This document shows positions 35,108 to 47,900 of a DNA stretch of 64,000 bases, one piece after another. Below the pieces are notes generated by a model. It did not search any database. It saw nothing but the letters and a program-made list of their open reading frames with translations, and was not told the origin of the DNA. Both the position numbers and the translations under genes were made by a program. Where the stretch lies: the NCBI RefSeq assembly GCF_000524195.1, contig NW_020170453.1:271526-335525 (forward strand). The letters are read 5' to 3'. The stretch is from Echinococcus granulosus. Its lineage: Eukaryota; Platyhelminthes; Cestoda; Cyclophyllidea; Taeniidae. How positions within the stretch are numbered: the stretch's first letter is position 1; every line of letters starts with the position of its first letter.

Positions 35108-35600
35108 GTGGATTTTCCCTTTTCAGTACCCGTTGTAGTCATCACTGACCTCGGCCCCCAATTCACGCTTGAATTATTCCGAGGTCTACAACGTCTCCTT
35201 GGATGCAATCGGATTCAGTTGCTCCTTATTGCCTTGATTGGGATTCGCTCTACAATGAAGGAGGAATATTTACTATTGCCCATCCGAACTGGTGTTTGAT
35301 ACTACACTTCTCCCTGATAAAATGCTCAATGAATTTTCCACCACTAGTGAAGTTGATTGCACTTTGTACGCATCGTGCCTCAAATACCACATCTGCCATC
35401 TGAACCTCGCCTCTTCTCGTACGCCGAATCAGATCTCAGAAATCCACGCCGACCTGAATTCTCCATTTGATTCCATGCGACCACTCTCACGTCCAGCCTA
35501 CGATGGGTCATAGAGTGTCGGAACAGCATGACCAGTATTTTATCGTCAACTGCAACGGTGCGAAGGATAGGGTCACTGCCGACAATGAGCCCTTCCCTTA
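35108..35600 (+). pseudogene. frameshifted Ty3/gypsy polyprotein fragment (integrase core and C-terminal part)
   Basis: The first part (about 35114-35214) carries VVVITDLGPQF and LFRGLQRLLGCNRI, matching the integrase catalytic-core signature TDRGPQF...LGC of Ty3/gypsy LTR retrotransposons. The Asp is kept, but the following Arg is Leu. After a frame change, a segment at about 35290-35515 resembles the integrase region downstream of the core, and after a second change 35470-35590 resembles the C-terminal domain (VNCNGAKDRVTADN). Three frames and stop codons mean it is a dead copy. No reverse transcriptase, protease, capsid or flanking LTRs were identified nearby. The host is a flatworm, so this is a resident transposon relic. 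Confidence 0.7.
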
Positions 35601-37728
35601 CTCCCTCCCTGAATACAATCTTCTGCTGCGAAGGCGGATACCCACTCGTCCGTCCGTGTTGGATGCGGTATCAGACAGTTGGGGTGTGCTGTAGATTTCT
35701 CCACAGTGCTATTATTCATCGAGATTTCTTTCCTCGGTACAACGCCCTAGACGCAGAGCACTGTGGTGCTCGACAAGTCACCAAACGTGTGCGTCGGACG
35801 TGGCTTCAGGTCTCTCAGTCCGCATCCTAGACTACGGCTGACTCACGTATGGCCAGACGATTGAAGTGCAGTCATAGCATAGACGCTAGCTACCCGCATA
35901 TTAGTCATCCACACCTATATGTAAACTGTCGGCCAAGAGCGCAAAACACCTGCATCACATCACCAAAGCTCCGAAATTTTTGGTCTCCATCATTTCCGGT
36001 TCACACAGCCCGTGAGGCGTAAACTTGTTTCATCCAATTACTGGCGCAGGCAAGTGACAAGGCGACTGCGGATGAGGTCATCCAATCATTGGTCGCAATT
36101 TACTTTTTAGTATCTGAATCACGTTTTGATGTTCGCCTTCAGCAGATTGACATTTGGAATGTGGTTCAAATTTCACTGACACCTGATTTTGGAGTGTCAT
36201 GTTTCATCCTTCAGTACGATGGATATAACTTGATAAATATGGTGGAAGAGGAGTTCCCAAGGCTTTGTTAATAGGTGGGAGCTGCCATCTCTGCAATGGA
36301 AGTGTGTGTCAGTGACATATTGACGAAAATGGGGAGGCAATTTCATCCCTTGGCGCTGCCCGTAAGTAAACTGGAGTTTGGAATGCGGGTTCGAGCTGGA
36401 AAACCTTTGCACCGCGAAGACAATGTTGAAGAAAGACATGAAGGTCCTTCCGCGCCTGACTGATTCAATGCTCCCGATTGAAGTGCACTACGCTATTGCA
36501 GCGCCTTTGAAGTCGAGGATATCCTGCCTGTCGGATGATGGGAGTTCTGCTTTGCGGAAGCTAACAGGCTTGAAGAGGCACCTAGGGAACCTGCAAAATA
36601 TTCGGATCAAGTTATGCTACAGCCACTTTGCCACTCGTCTGAGTCATTGTTACTTCCAACCATGACGTCCGAAATCACGTCAATTCACTGCCCCTAGTGA
36701 TTTTCAGCCCTCTTCGTGAGGTCTCGCCAAGAGAACTCGCACCCTGCATCCCCCCAGCCAAATCTCAAGGTATCTGTGATGTCCACCATAAAGTTCTCCA
36801 GTTGTCGACTGTCCAAATTTGGTGACAATTCGGCAAACTACTTTAGCTTCATCCAAAATTGTTGTAGACGGAGTAGACAGCTCTTGCAAGTAGATCCACC
36901 ACGTGCTACGGGCTGGGATTTCTAAATTGATGTGACCTTAATTCGCTCGAGATCTTGACCTTACTAGTAATGGACTTCAGAGCAAGTGCACGAGGCCAAC
37001 AGCTGACCAGCAGACTTCTGTGCCACCTTGGCCGCGCTCATTTATGGTTGTTTGGGCACTGAAAGTGGAGCCTAGGTGATACTCAACCATTCAGGAGGAG
37101 AGAGCAAAAGGAGCAGCCCTGGAATGTTCGGAAACTAGCTACCGAAGAATGCCACTAAGCTGGGTAAGAGAACTTTTCCTGTACCCCAGGCATCTACCGA
37201 CTGGTCGATCGACTGGTGGAATGAACCATCCGGATGCAGGCGTCGCCTTACCGCATATACCAATTCCGCCTTATCTAACAGGGGATCCAAATTCCTCATT
37301 ATTTCCTCTGTGCTTCCATCATTATCTTGCTATGCCTTACCTCATTCTACCTCCAGGCGCTGAATACTCGACACGCGTTAATACCTTTTACCAGATATGA
37401 ACCCCTTACGACACAGATTCGGCGTACCGAAAGCTCACTAGTCGTACCTGAATTGCAAATGATCTGTTGAAGCAAGAACCCCACTGCTAGCAATGTAATT
37501 TCCGACTTTGTTTGCTTTGTTCTGGGCGAAAAAACCCCACCAGTTCTCTGATAACCTCGACGGTGAGACATCTTCAAGATGCATCCAGGCGAGATTCTAT
37601 CAAGAATCGGAAAGTCCCCACTTGCCTGCTACTCCCGAACACGGATGCATTCATACATAGAGAACTTTTACACAAGGTTTACAAACAAACGGTGCCACTG
37701 GGCTCTGTCTGCAGGCAGGAGCGAAGAT
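35601..37728. other. no identifiable gene; probable repeat debris
   Basis: Short ORFs (for example at 36378-36665 and 37149-37400, plus) have no recognisable domains. This stretch adjoins the integrase relic and may be other parts of the same or other transposons, but I could not show this. The 3' end of the VRK-type kinase gene begins at 37728. Confidence 0.3.
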
Positions 37729-40700
37729 TCAAAAGAAGTTTCGTCTCCGCTCTTCACGCTCCAGCTGTCGTAACAGTCGCGGCGACGTCTGCGTCGCTAC
37801 TCCAGGTGCCACCAGTCGGCTGCGTGTCCGCTGCTGCTTCTGTTGATGCTGGGCCCGTTTGGGAGTGGGAATGAAATCCTCCTCATTGTCATCATTGTCG
37901 TCGCCGCTTTCGTCACTGGGCTCAAAGACACTGTTCATCGCGCGTCTCGTACGGGCACTGCGCCGTGCCGGCGGACGGACGCGAGCGCCAATAGCGGGGG
38001 TGGTGTTCGAGGATGGTACTATTAACCCCTCATCCTCTTCCTCGTCATCTTTTGAGCTAAAACACAATAATGGCAAGTGAGCCGAGCAAAAAAAAATGGA
38101 GTGTCTTTTTTCTCTAAGGCAGTATACGGACTAGAGTGAATACTTACTGTGAAACGCCGCATACCTCCACGGTATTCCGTGCCTGAGGCTGTTTGACGGT
38201 GGGCTTTCTTCGGCTTGGCTTTTCCACTACACTCTCCGACTTGTCTGGTGCCTGCAAGGTGATGAAAGGCATGGAGAGGACTAGGCGGGATCCTTGTAAA
38301 CAAAAGGCACGTTTAACACCACCGCATCTTATACGGTAGTCAATAGAGGGTGAGAAAAAGCCTTCTTAGTATCTCAAAGTGGCCACCTGCTGGATACTGG
38401 TGTTTTTACCTCTGAGGAAGGAAGAAAGCGACATTTAGGAATCCCGACAAAATCCTCGATAAGCAACACCGCAAATCTAGCCTAAAACCGATGTGGTACG
38501 CCGTGGAAGTTCACTATACCACTTCCCTTTCTGTTAAGTGATTGGTCACAGTTCTCCCTCTAGAAAATTGCGATGTCAAAAGTAAGCACTGAATTACTTA
38601 TTAAAGGCACTCTGACCTGGAAGTGAGAGTGCAGAAGGAGGACAACCTAGTACCAGCTTTCAACCAGTACCATTCATTGGTGCTAGACCTCGTAAGACCC
38701 TGATATTTTAGTCAACCCGCCAAAGAGCACAGGCATCCATTCTTATGTGCGATTAGAAAACATCCAGAGGAAGGAAGCTTTTCATTTTAAAAGGAGATAT
38801 TTGTCCAAAATAAAGGCGTGGAAATAAACCAAATCAGATTGCTTATCTTGCATCAAGAGATAGCCACTTTTTACCGCTAGAAATCTGATCAAAAGAAAGA
38901 GGCAAGCGGCAGTATTACCTTTCTGGAATGTGTATCGTGCGTCTCCCTACTGTTCACCTCGGCAAGGACGTGTTTGCGCCTGTTCAGGGTTCCAGAATCG
39001 GCGGTAGTGGCGTCAGCAGTGAGACTCTTTGTTAACGCTTTCAGCAGATCCCTGCAACGCTCGTAGTTCGGCGTCTCCGCGTAGCCCAGTTCGCCCACTG
39101 TATGGATCAGGGCCTCAAGAGCTGGATGAGGCGATAAAGGGGGTATAGGTGTTAACAACCACATACACATACACTCAAAAGGAGGCACTCTTATCAACTT
39201 GGACCAAAAACCGCAGCCATTAAATAATCACATCGATGGTGGACATGCAATCAGTATTGAAGTAGACAAGGAAACTCTGATTTGGCGACAGAAAGGGGAA
39301 AAAGACGTGAAATGAGGAGTGGCTACCAATTTGCATTCCCGCTGAGTCATCGGGCACACCATAACCTGACAACAGCAGGGGCAGAATAAGTAGTAGCAAA
39401 AGGGGAGAAAACAGACCGGGTTGGTAGCCGAGACCGGTGGCATCGAGGAGAACGGAGGTGTGCGCGGGGTCCATGGCCTCCATCTTCGATTGCACCACCC
39501 GCTCCCGCACCGCTGTCGGCACACTGGTGCGCATTGCGACACCTGAGAGGGGAAATAGAGATGGGAGAGAGCCGAAATTGGGAGTCAAATCAGCCTCTCA
39601 CCTTATTTCTACTTCATCTGTAAGGCAAAAGCTCGAGTTGACCGAAACGGGGGGAGGGAGGGAAAGTAGAAGACTGCTGGTTGGTCGGCCAAGTGAGCAA
39701 GGAATAAACCCACTACGCCCCAATCTTGCAACTTATACGGACAGGCAACTGTGACACAATGGTTGAATAAGCCGGGATTTGGAGCAAGTCAAAAGCCTTG
39801 CGGGAGAGCGGATGTGAATGAATAAGATGGTCAGAGAAGCCGATGGCTCACCGCCAATGAAAGCTTCCCAGGGCAGGCCAGCACAAGAACTCTGTGACGC
39901 GTTGGGACGGGCGCGATACAACCAGTGGAAGAGATTGAAAAGGAGGATTTCTAGATCACTTCGTCGCGAAGGTGGCAAGCCTACAATACAGGGGACACGC
40001 AACAGTTGGGTGGTAACGCAAGTTAGCTTAATTCCCACCAGCACACGTGAATTTAATAGCCATTCAGGTGTAGAAACGATGGCACAAGCAAAGACAGGGC
40101 ATGAAACAAGGAACTCCAACCCACCGGCATGAGCATCTCGCGAGCAAAATTCGAGGGTGCCGTTGTCGCGTAGCTTAAGCGAGGCCTTCTCTGCTCTGTG
40201 ACCACCACCATTGACACGGTACTGCGACACCAGACCAAAGTCGGCTAAGTAGAACTGAAAGAGTGAATTTCTCGGTTAAATTAGGCCCATCTATCCAAAA
40301 TCTACTACCTGACGGACGGCTCAAAAATCCGGGAATGCAACAACCACTCCAGAGTGAATTGAACATTTAGGTCACAAATATCGGAATGCGCTGGAAATAT
40401 GACGCCTATTGGTCATGAGGATGTTAAAAGCATCCTTTGCGGCCGATAGTAAATCTTCGTTTAGATTTTCTCACATTCAGCGAGGATTCCGGCGCTGGGG
40501 TACTATTCAAAAACCCCACAAACATTGCATCCACGTCATTCCATTTCTCTCAGCTTGCAGTGACATCTGCGACTTACCGATTGATCCGGTCTACTAGCAA
40601 GAAAACAATAACAACAGACTTGGCGATGCATCTCATCCGACTACGGTGACCCCAGTGGCAAGGTGAGCAGATTCGGTAGGCAAGGAATGCGAAAACGCTC

Positions 40701-43545
40701 CTCCGAATGCTTCCAACACAAAGATGCTGTTCCCCTTCTCTCGCTTAATGCGTACCCAACGCTAATTTTTTCCACCCAGCCATACGAAGTTAAAATTGCT
40801 TTCCTGTTTTGACCTTTCTACGTCAACCACGGTGGCGTCATTTTGTCGATAATAACCACATCTACCATTAATTTAACGCCCTCGGATCACAATTAAGCGA
40901 TCAAGAAGGATTGCTCAGCTCGACTCACCATGCCTGCATCACCGCGAAGGAGATTGGAGGCCTTTATGTCAGCATGAACGTAGTCTTTTGAGTGAATGTA
41001 CTCCAGGGCATCAAGCTAAAAGGAAAAAGAACCGCCAAAACAATGTGCTGGGCAGGAGTCGGAATCAAGACAAGGCAAAACGAAGTCTATGCACTTATAT
41101 GTAATACTTTAATTGCTTGTTTACTTCTCGGCTTTGGTGGGGGGACCGCTTGGAGGCTCCGCCATTGCCCGTCCGTCGGGCGGTCATGCCGGTAACCCCA
41201 AGCCCTTCTCTAAGTCGAGTATACGCATTCTACCTCAGTATTATGTCCTTTTTATCTTCAGAAAGGTGGCAGCAGAAAGCAAGCCCTACCTTAGAGGAGA
41301 ACTGTCCTCTCTTCTACAGCTAGGTGATAAACCTTCACAGGGCGGAAGAAGTGCATACGCTGCGGAGAGGGGAATCTGTGACCACCCCGAACAGGAGGGT
41401 TGATAAAGACGCCTACGATTCGGCAACTACCCCACTATCGTGATTTGCAGGAAAGTTATCAACAACTAAAGCGAATCATCTAGGGAGGTTAATCACGGAG
41501 CAGTTTACCATTCCCGTATGAAGATGTCAATTATGTGAAGTGGCGACACCTCCACCACTTTACTGGTTGGGTAGAACACAGCACTGAAGCAAGAAAAAGT
41601 GGGAGGGAGGAACAGACGTGAAATCCTGACCCCATGAAACTGTACTAGATCCCGTCCTTTGATATGTGACTCGGCTTTTAGGTCAGTATTCCTACGACTG
41701 GCTACAGACACGCGTAATGGCCACCACATTTCTGCGTTCCCCAATGCATTTACCGCACAAGACGAAGCTTTGCATTCGATGGAACTGCAAAGAGGGGTCA
41801 GTACGTTGCGCCCGAGTATCGTCTCAGTTGCATGGGAATTCGATGGCTGGCGTGGCTGGCTCATGGATGTTTCTCTACAACACTGGCTACTTTTTGATGG
41901 CCGACAAGGGATGTCGACCAAGGCGAGCGCCAGAGACGACACTCAAAAGGGGAGAGGGGCTGTGTAACACTTTAATCGTTACTCTAACTCTCGGTTTTCA
42001 AAATGAACCATCACCATTGTACTTTTGCCAGGCGCCCTGGCCCTTGGGCCATACCAGTGGCCCTAGGCCCTTCTCCGTTTTGGAAATACATATTTTGCCT
42101 GAGTATTACGTCTCGTCTGCAAAGAAGTCTCGGCGCCATATGGGTATGATGAGGGATCTTTTTGGAACACAAAATGTCAGTACTACCTGTGGCTCCAGGC
42201 ATTTTAGGGGTGATATGCTTGACATAATCAAACCCACATCTTCTGACTTAGAAGCCTTCAATATACATTTGCACATTAATTAAACGGTAGACCAACTCAG
42301 AGAATATTAACTCATTGAACCTCCACTGAGTGGTAGGTTTCATGAAACGGATTATGGTTAGGACTTCATGAACCGCGTACAAATATGTAAGTAGACACGA
42401 CTGCGTAGCCATGGCACAAGCCTGCATTCGTAATAAGGAGGTACGAAGCCATTGAATCCGAAAATAGCTAAACGGTCATGCTTCCACTACGTCAAAGCAA
42501 CGAGATAACTAAACTTAAGGTTAAATTGCTACACAACCATCTACTCATTTCGACAATAGTACAGGGAGTTATTTGAACGAACTCTGCATCCGGAACTAGT
42601 CAAATCAACTTAGCGTTACCAAGTAATCATGGAAATTCGGGGGATGGACTGACAAGGTAAGCATTGCGCCCAAGGGAGAATGGGGACAGGTGTAATCTCT
42701 ATATATCAAACCAGAAAAACTATGACAGTAGGCATTATGATTACACACATACCGTCTGAATGGCGATAGGGGGAATGCCAGGCGGAGTGAACTCGTGTCG
42801 TGTGAGGCAGTCTTCAAGAGAGTCATGAAAACGATCCATGACGAGGAAGCGACAAGTCTGATGATTTGGTGACACGAATAGGCCCTTGGAAATGAAACGC
42901 GGAATACCCAGGAAAGTGAGGCCATGCTCTGCTTTCCATTCGTCCACTAGAAAAGAATAATGGCAAACATGGGTTGTAAGCAAAAGTCCCATGGTCAACT
43001 TACGCAGCTCCTGCTTGCATACACGGGTGTAGAAGTGGGTCTCAGTAAATAGTGGTCCATTTTCCTGCGGTTCCTGGGACGAACAAAGGGTGAGACAAGA
43101 AAACGGACTCACAATTTTGAGAACATAGCTCTTTGCTCTGGGGTTCTTTTTGGAAGAGGCTGCACATGGGGAAAGACAACCATTATAAACCAATAATTGG
43201 TAATGAGTTGTGGTATCACACTAATAATAATAAAAGCAGCTTCCAAACCCGATTACTTGTAAAAAACACGAGCAAAATTTGTCCCTTAAATCCAAACGTG
43301 CTAGAAATTAGTAAAACAAACTACTCGTGGAAAACCGTGTGACAGTGTCTCCTTGAAATCAAGAGTCAGAGTTTGCAGGGGAGATTCATCAAATGTGCAA
43401 GCGTACCAACATAAAGGGATCCGAAGCCACCTTGTGCGATTGCCTCACCGACAATCCATGTATTTGAATGCGGATCTGAAATTTCGAATCCCTCTTTTAT
43501 TGCCTTAGCGATTTTGTATACCCGCTTAGGAGCTGCCTTCGGCAT
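37729..43545 (-). CDS. vaccinia-related kinase (VRK) family Ser/Thr kinase
   Basis: Eleven exons keep frame throughout and give 518 residues: 43407-43545, 43113-43159, 43004-43073, 42753-42946, 40929-41015, 40125-40254, 39852-39980, 39417-39542, 38919-39121, 38148-38251 and 37729-38056. The glycine-rich loop is IAQGGFGSLYV and the catalytic loop is YVHADIKASNLL, a VRK hallmark (HxDIKASN). The metal-binding motif is LADFGL, where vertebrate VRK1 and VRK2 have DYG. GTLEFCSRDAH and PPSRRSDLEIL match the VRK activation segment and helix F. Intact Lys/Asp motifs suggest an active enzyme. VRKs phosphorylate nuclear proteins such as BAF, histone H3 and p53, and VRK1 acts in chromatin and nuclear-envelope control. 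After the kinase domain comes a basic and acidic disordered tail (RRKPTVKQPQARN; DESGDDNDDNEEDF; TPKRAQHQQKQQRTR) consistent with nuclear location, longer than human VRK1 (396 residues). It is closest to VRK1 by word match; paralogue assignment is not certain. Confidence 0.9.
41100..41290 (-). mobile_element. decayed LTR-family relic in VRK intron
   Basis: Read on the minus strand it resembles the 29850 element: a ...gaagataaaaaggacataatactgaggtagaat block (tactcgg-like), then a ggcatgacc...cgggc region matching the ggcatggcccaa core. Identity is low and the ends are not definable. It lies in the large intron 41016-42752. Confidence 0.45.
41955..42205 (-). mobile_element. second decayed LTR-family relic in VRK intron
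   Basis: On the minus strand it contains gacgtaatactcaggcaaaa, the counterpart of the acaaaatactcggacaaaac block at about 29880, followed by the ggtatggcccaagggccagg core. It has the same orientation as the relic at 41.1 kb. The edges are uncertain. Confidence 0.5.
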
Positions 43546-44911
43546 AGTAGCTGAAATGGAAGTAATTTGCGGGAACGTTAATTAGGCCATCAAAACCGTT
43601 TAGGGCAAAAGAAACATCCACCAATTACACAAATTAGCACTTTTAAACTAACTACGAGAAGGCATAACTGGAGAAGAATGGACTGCAGAAATAAAAGTAG
43701 GAAGAAAAAACACAACTATGCACATAGAGAAGTCGAAAATCAACAGGAATCCTAATTATAACTTAAACTACGTCAAGCTAGCTGTCAAAAAGATCCTATG
43801 CAGATCAATGGAATGAAAAAAACCCTCAAACACGGCTGCAGCTAAAATGATTACAACGGGAAATCAAATCTCGATCCCAGCCAATGAAATAAGGGGTAAT
43901 GACCTACCTTCCTGACATTAAATGCCTACGATAAACTCATATAAAAGAATCATTCACTTTGCAGCCTCAAACTGCAGTAAAAAAGGTGCTATTTTTAAAA
44001 ACACGCTAAAAAGATTCTTAAGATGAGGTGCGATACATTGCATACATTCTTTTAGATGAAGCGAATTTTCAAAGCATCTAAGACTCCCACTTGTCTATAG
44101 TGTGTTTAGCATTCAATGCAGCAGGACGTTATTCCCAATAATTGTGTAAACAAAAGTGCACCCGTAGAATGGTTCACTCTGGGCTTCATGTGTGCAATCA
44201 CATATTGTATGGCACTTAGCAAGTGGCTTTACCAGATATATACTGTATTATAATACTTATATTGTTTTAATGTTCCTTTGAAAGATAAGGCGGGGTCGCA
44301 AATCAAACTTCGTGACAGGGTCGATGTCCTGCAAGCCTGAGAGCGGTTACGGACCCTTATCCCCTTAACACTGTACTAGCTTCCCTTATTCGCTTTCCTC
44401 AATAAATATATCGAAATCAAACCAATCCGGTTGTTCTGAGAGTACAAGGAATAGGGAAAGGAGGACCTGTGAGCCCTATTCTACAGCATAGCTAGATGTA
44501 GCGCTGATTTGAAAAGGGAATGTACAAAATGAGTTAGACGGTTCAAGAAGACTACGAACAACTGCCAACAAAATCACGCGATCATCCAAAGTGTTTTGAA
44601 TAAATACCATGGTTTTGTTCAAGTCTTCCAAGCAGTACAATTTTGCATTTTTGACCTACTTTGAAATAAAACCCTCGTAACTGTAAATAAAATATCTTTC
44701 TAATGCCATAAACGTTGTAAATAGATTTGCAATTTATAATAGTAAAAAAGATCGCTAGCATGATGATTATTTTTTTGCTCATCATTTGAGATATGATCGT
44801 GTTTGATTCATTTAAGTTTTCCAGTCCAACATTGATGACCTCATCGCGTGGTTGAACACGAAAATGTGCCTGAAATGCGCGGAAATAGAATAAATCATAT
44901 TTGCCTTCACT
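43546..44911. other. intergenic stretch between VRK-type and glypican genes
   Basis: The two genes are divergent, so promoters for both should lie here. I see no gene, no clear TATA/Inr pair and no obvious repeat. The DNA is AT-rich, especially 44640-44800. Confidence 0.4.
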
Positions 44912-47900
44912 ATGCGAACATTCCATTGTATAGCATATGCTTTCATCATTCTTGTAGTTACCAAACCACAACTCTGTTGCAAAAACCCACATATGATATA
45001 TCATGCTTTAAGATTATACCTATTTGGTAATGCTAAGCAGCAACAAAGATTTGAGGATGATGATTTAATTACACTGAACTCAGGTACATTTAGTGCAGTT
45101 GGTCTTACATCATTTTAAGCTTCTTCGTTGCAGCACTGTCATGCTTCGGTGGAAAACTGTTGCAATGTTGATGCGGAAAATATCTACCTGGCTTATAAAT
45201 TCGCAGATGATATAAGCGCCGTGTCAAAGATTGGATATATAAGAAGCCAGCTTGATTCATTTTTTCCTGTTTTTATAAGTATGTCTAACAGTTTAATTGA
45301 TAATCTGCCCTTTTTCCAGAACCCTTTATTCAATCTCTTGAAATATATTTAAGTGACCTATTCACAAGCGGTATCCAGAGTCAACTTCCACCTCACCAGA
45401 TAGCTACTTCAGTTTCAAAACTATACTCTTCAATTCTCTCAATGATAAGTATGCCCGAACGAAAGAATTTCTTTCAGGCTTCAATGAAGTAAGCAAGTAT
45501 TTATTTTTAAAGTACGCAAATTATAGGAACGTATTGCTAGAGCTGAAACTCATTTCGGCAACTCGCCTAACTAAGCTTAATCCAGAACTACAATATTGCC
45601 TGAGCAATGATGCAGAAATTTTAAATTTACTGGAAATTGTAAAGCTGGATGCAGTTGATGTCTCGGCTTATAAAATTCAAGATGATTTGGAAAATAATCT
45701 TGTTAAATATTTAGATCATTTCTCGTTCTTCATTGAAGTGAGTTGCATGTTTGGCACCACCCAAGATTGTGCGCACCTTAAATTCTTGCCTTAAAGTCTT
45801 TTTCCTTATAACCAGATCCTTTCAACATTTAAGCAGCAGAAGCTGTCGGAGTCCTGCGCTGCTGGTTTTGAACAACTCTTTTTCTGCCGTCTTTGTCAAA
45901 GCCAAAATACCTCAGCGCAAAGCTACAACCAGGAAGTGCCTCAGGTCATCAACCTCATCGGTTCACCTTGCCCCTACAGGTGCTTGAATGTAATTCGGGG
46001 ATGCTATGCAAGCCTAACAGGCATTCAACCTCAGCTCTCCCAGTTGAGCAAAGACTTTATCGACCTGAGTCGTCTGCTAGCTCAAATTACCTCCAAACAA
46101 TCGGACACCGGCGGTGCATTTCTCCACAACCACTTTCTCGATGAGATGCATGCATGGAGTAGGAAGCTTGAAAGTCTACCCTCTACCCAATGGGCTTCTA
46201 TCCGCAAAAAGGTAAGTTGGATAGTTTGGTCCATTTAGGTAAATATGGAAAGTTGATCATTCCTAGCTTTTATCTATTAGAGGACATTGAGTAATTTCGT
46301 CTGGAATGGCATTTGGCCCCTGCAACTCCAGCCCCCATTATTAATCTACAAAATGATAGGTGTCAAGGAGAAGTATAAGGATATTTTTTTGTGCGGTTAC
46401 TGCCCCGATGCTGCGAATGTCTGCTACCCCCTCTTGAATACTGCTGACAATGCAAGGCTTATAATTTCCTCCATGAAAATGTGTCTAGTTGCCAGTAAAT
46501 ACAGGTTTCAGGCAATTATTCTGCCTTTTAATCCACCATTCGCGGCAGACTTTTTACCACCTAAAATCAGGCACCTATTCGACTTCCCCTCTCCAGCTGT
46601 CTTGACGGATCACCTTTTTTCTCAATTAAAGGGCCATTTTCTGCCTCTTATGCCTATTCATTAAGGTGGATGGCTCGGTGAAACTTTTAAAGGTAGCGGT
46701 GCAATAAAAGGCTGCCAGACCAGTAAACAGCCGTGGGGGTATTTAACGCCTGTTTGTTGGGGCTAAAGAGGAGAAAAGGCAAATTTATTTTGGTCCATTT
46801 AGAGTTACTTCCACGACGCTAACATTGCGGCGTCGGATAGCGAACAAGGCATAGAACTAAACACGAACCGACCAATGAGAGCCAAAGTGTCCACTATCAG
46901 AATCCTCACCGCTACAAAACAGGAATTAACTGGTTTAATATAGCCAAAACTGGAAGGTGTGAATATCGTCGCACTTGATGAACCTGTTTTAACACGATTT
47001 GGTGTTCATGACACACATATGTGACGTGTTGAACAATTTGACAAGTGGTCAATCTGACGTGGATCCAATAAGGTGGGTAAGGCAAAGAACTCCGGGTCAC
47101 TGGTAGTACTCCTACAAGGCATGGAAGTACTTTAACTCGACTTCCTTGCTGTAGTGTTAAAACGCAGTGAATGAAGTCTTTGACCTTTTGAAGTGTCAAC
47201 TCCAGGGGTCACCTCGCACTTTGGATAGGGAAGTAGATGAGTTGCTGTCAATTAAAGCTTGTGATTTAACTAGCAATAACCTTTTCCACCATTCCAATTT
47301 TACGTCTTTTTTGCCTCTTGAGAGGGTAGGTATTTTGTTTCGCCCAATCTGACTTTGGGATGACCTGGAGTCAGTATAATACGGGCGGTTTGAAACACCG
47401 ACAGAGGCAGTAAGAGTTAGTTCACAAAAAGTATTCTCCGTATTGGAGTAGCTTACTTTCCTCCAGAAAGACGGCCGCTAACATGGAGCTACGGCCATAA
47501 CATGCGCGGCATTTGCAGTGGTGGCGACATCTCAAATTACCTCTCAAAACTAGCAACAGTACTCGACTCAGGAAGGAAAGAGAAGGAAGAAAGGTTTTTG
47601 TCCTGCCACAAAAAAGAATTTTCGTGGTTTATATGCTTGCTTAGCTCTTTCTTTTCCGCCCGAGAAAATTACTTCTTTAAAGTTTTAATACTGTAAGGCA
47701 TTTGCTAAGCATGGCGGGTGGAATGAGATTTTCTAATTTTCTGGATGGCACATCCATAACAAATGAGGCAGAGGGTCACGTAGTTGATGATCCCCTTCCA
47801 CATAAAGGTTGGTAAGATGTAGATAGATTAGGGGATTAAGAAATCTGCTTTGGAGCAGGAACTATTTGCATGGTGTGCAAATTCGCTATAAGTTGTCCTT

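Noticed and set aside
37843..38080. Plus-strand ORFs opposite the last VRK exon
   Set aside because: The minus strand holds the in-frame C-terminal tail of the VRK-type gene with matching exon phases.
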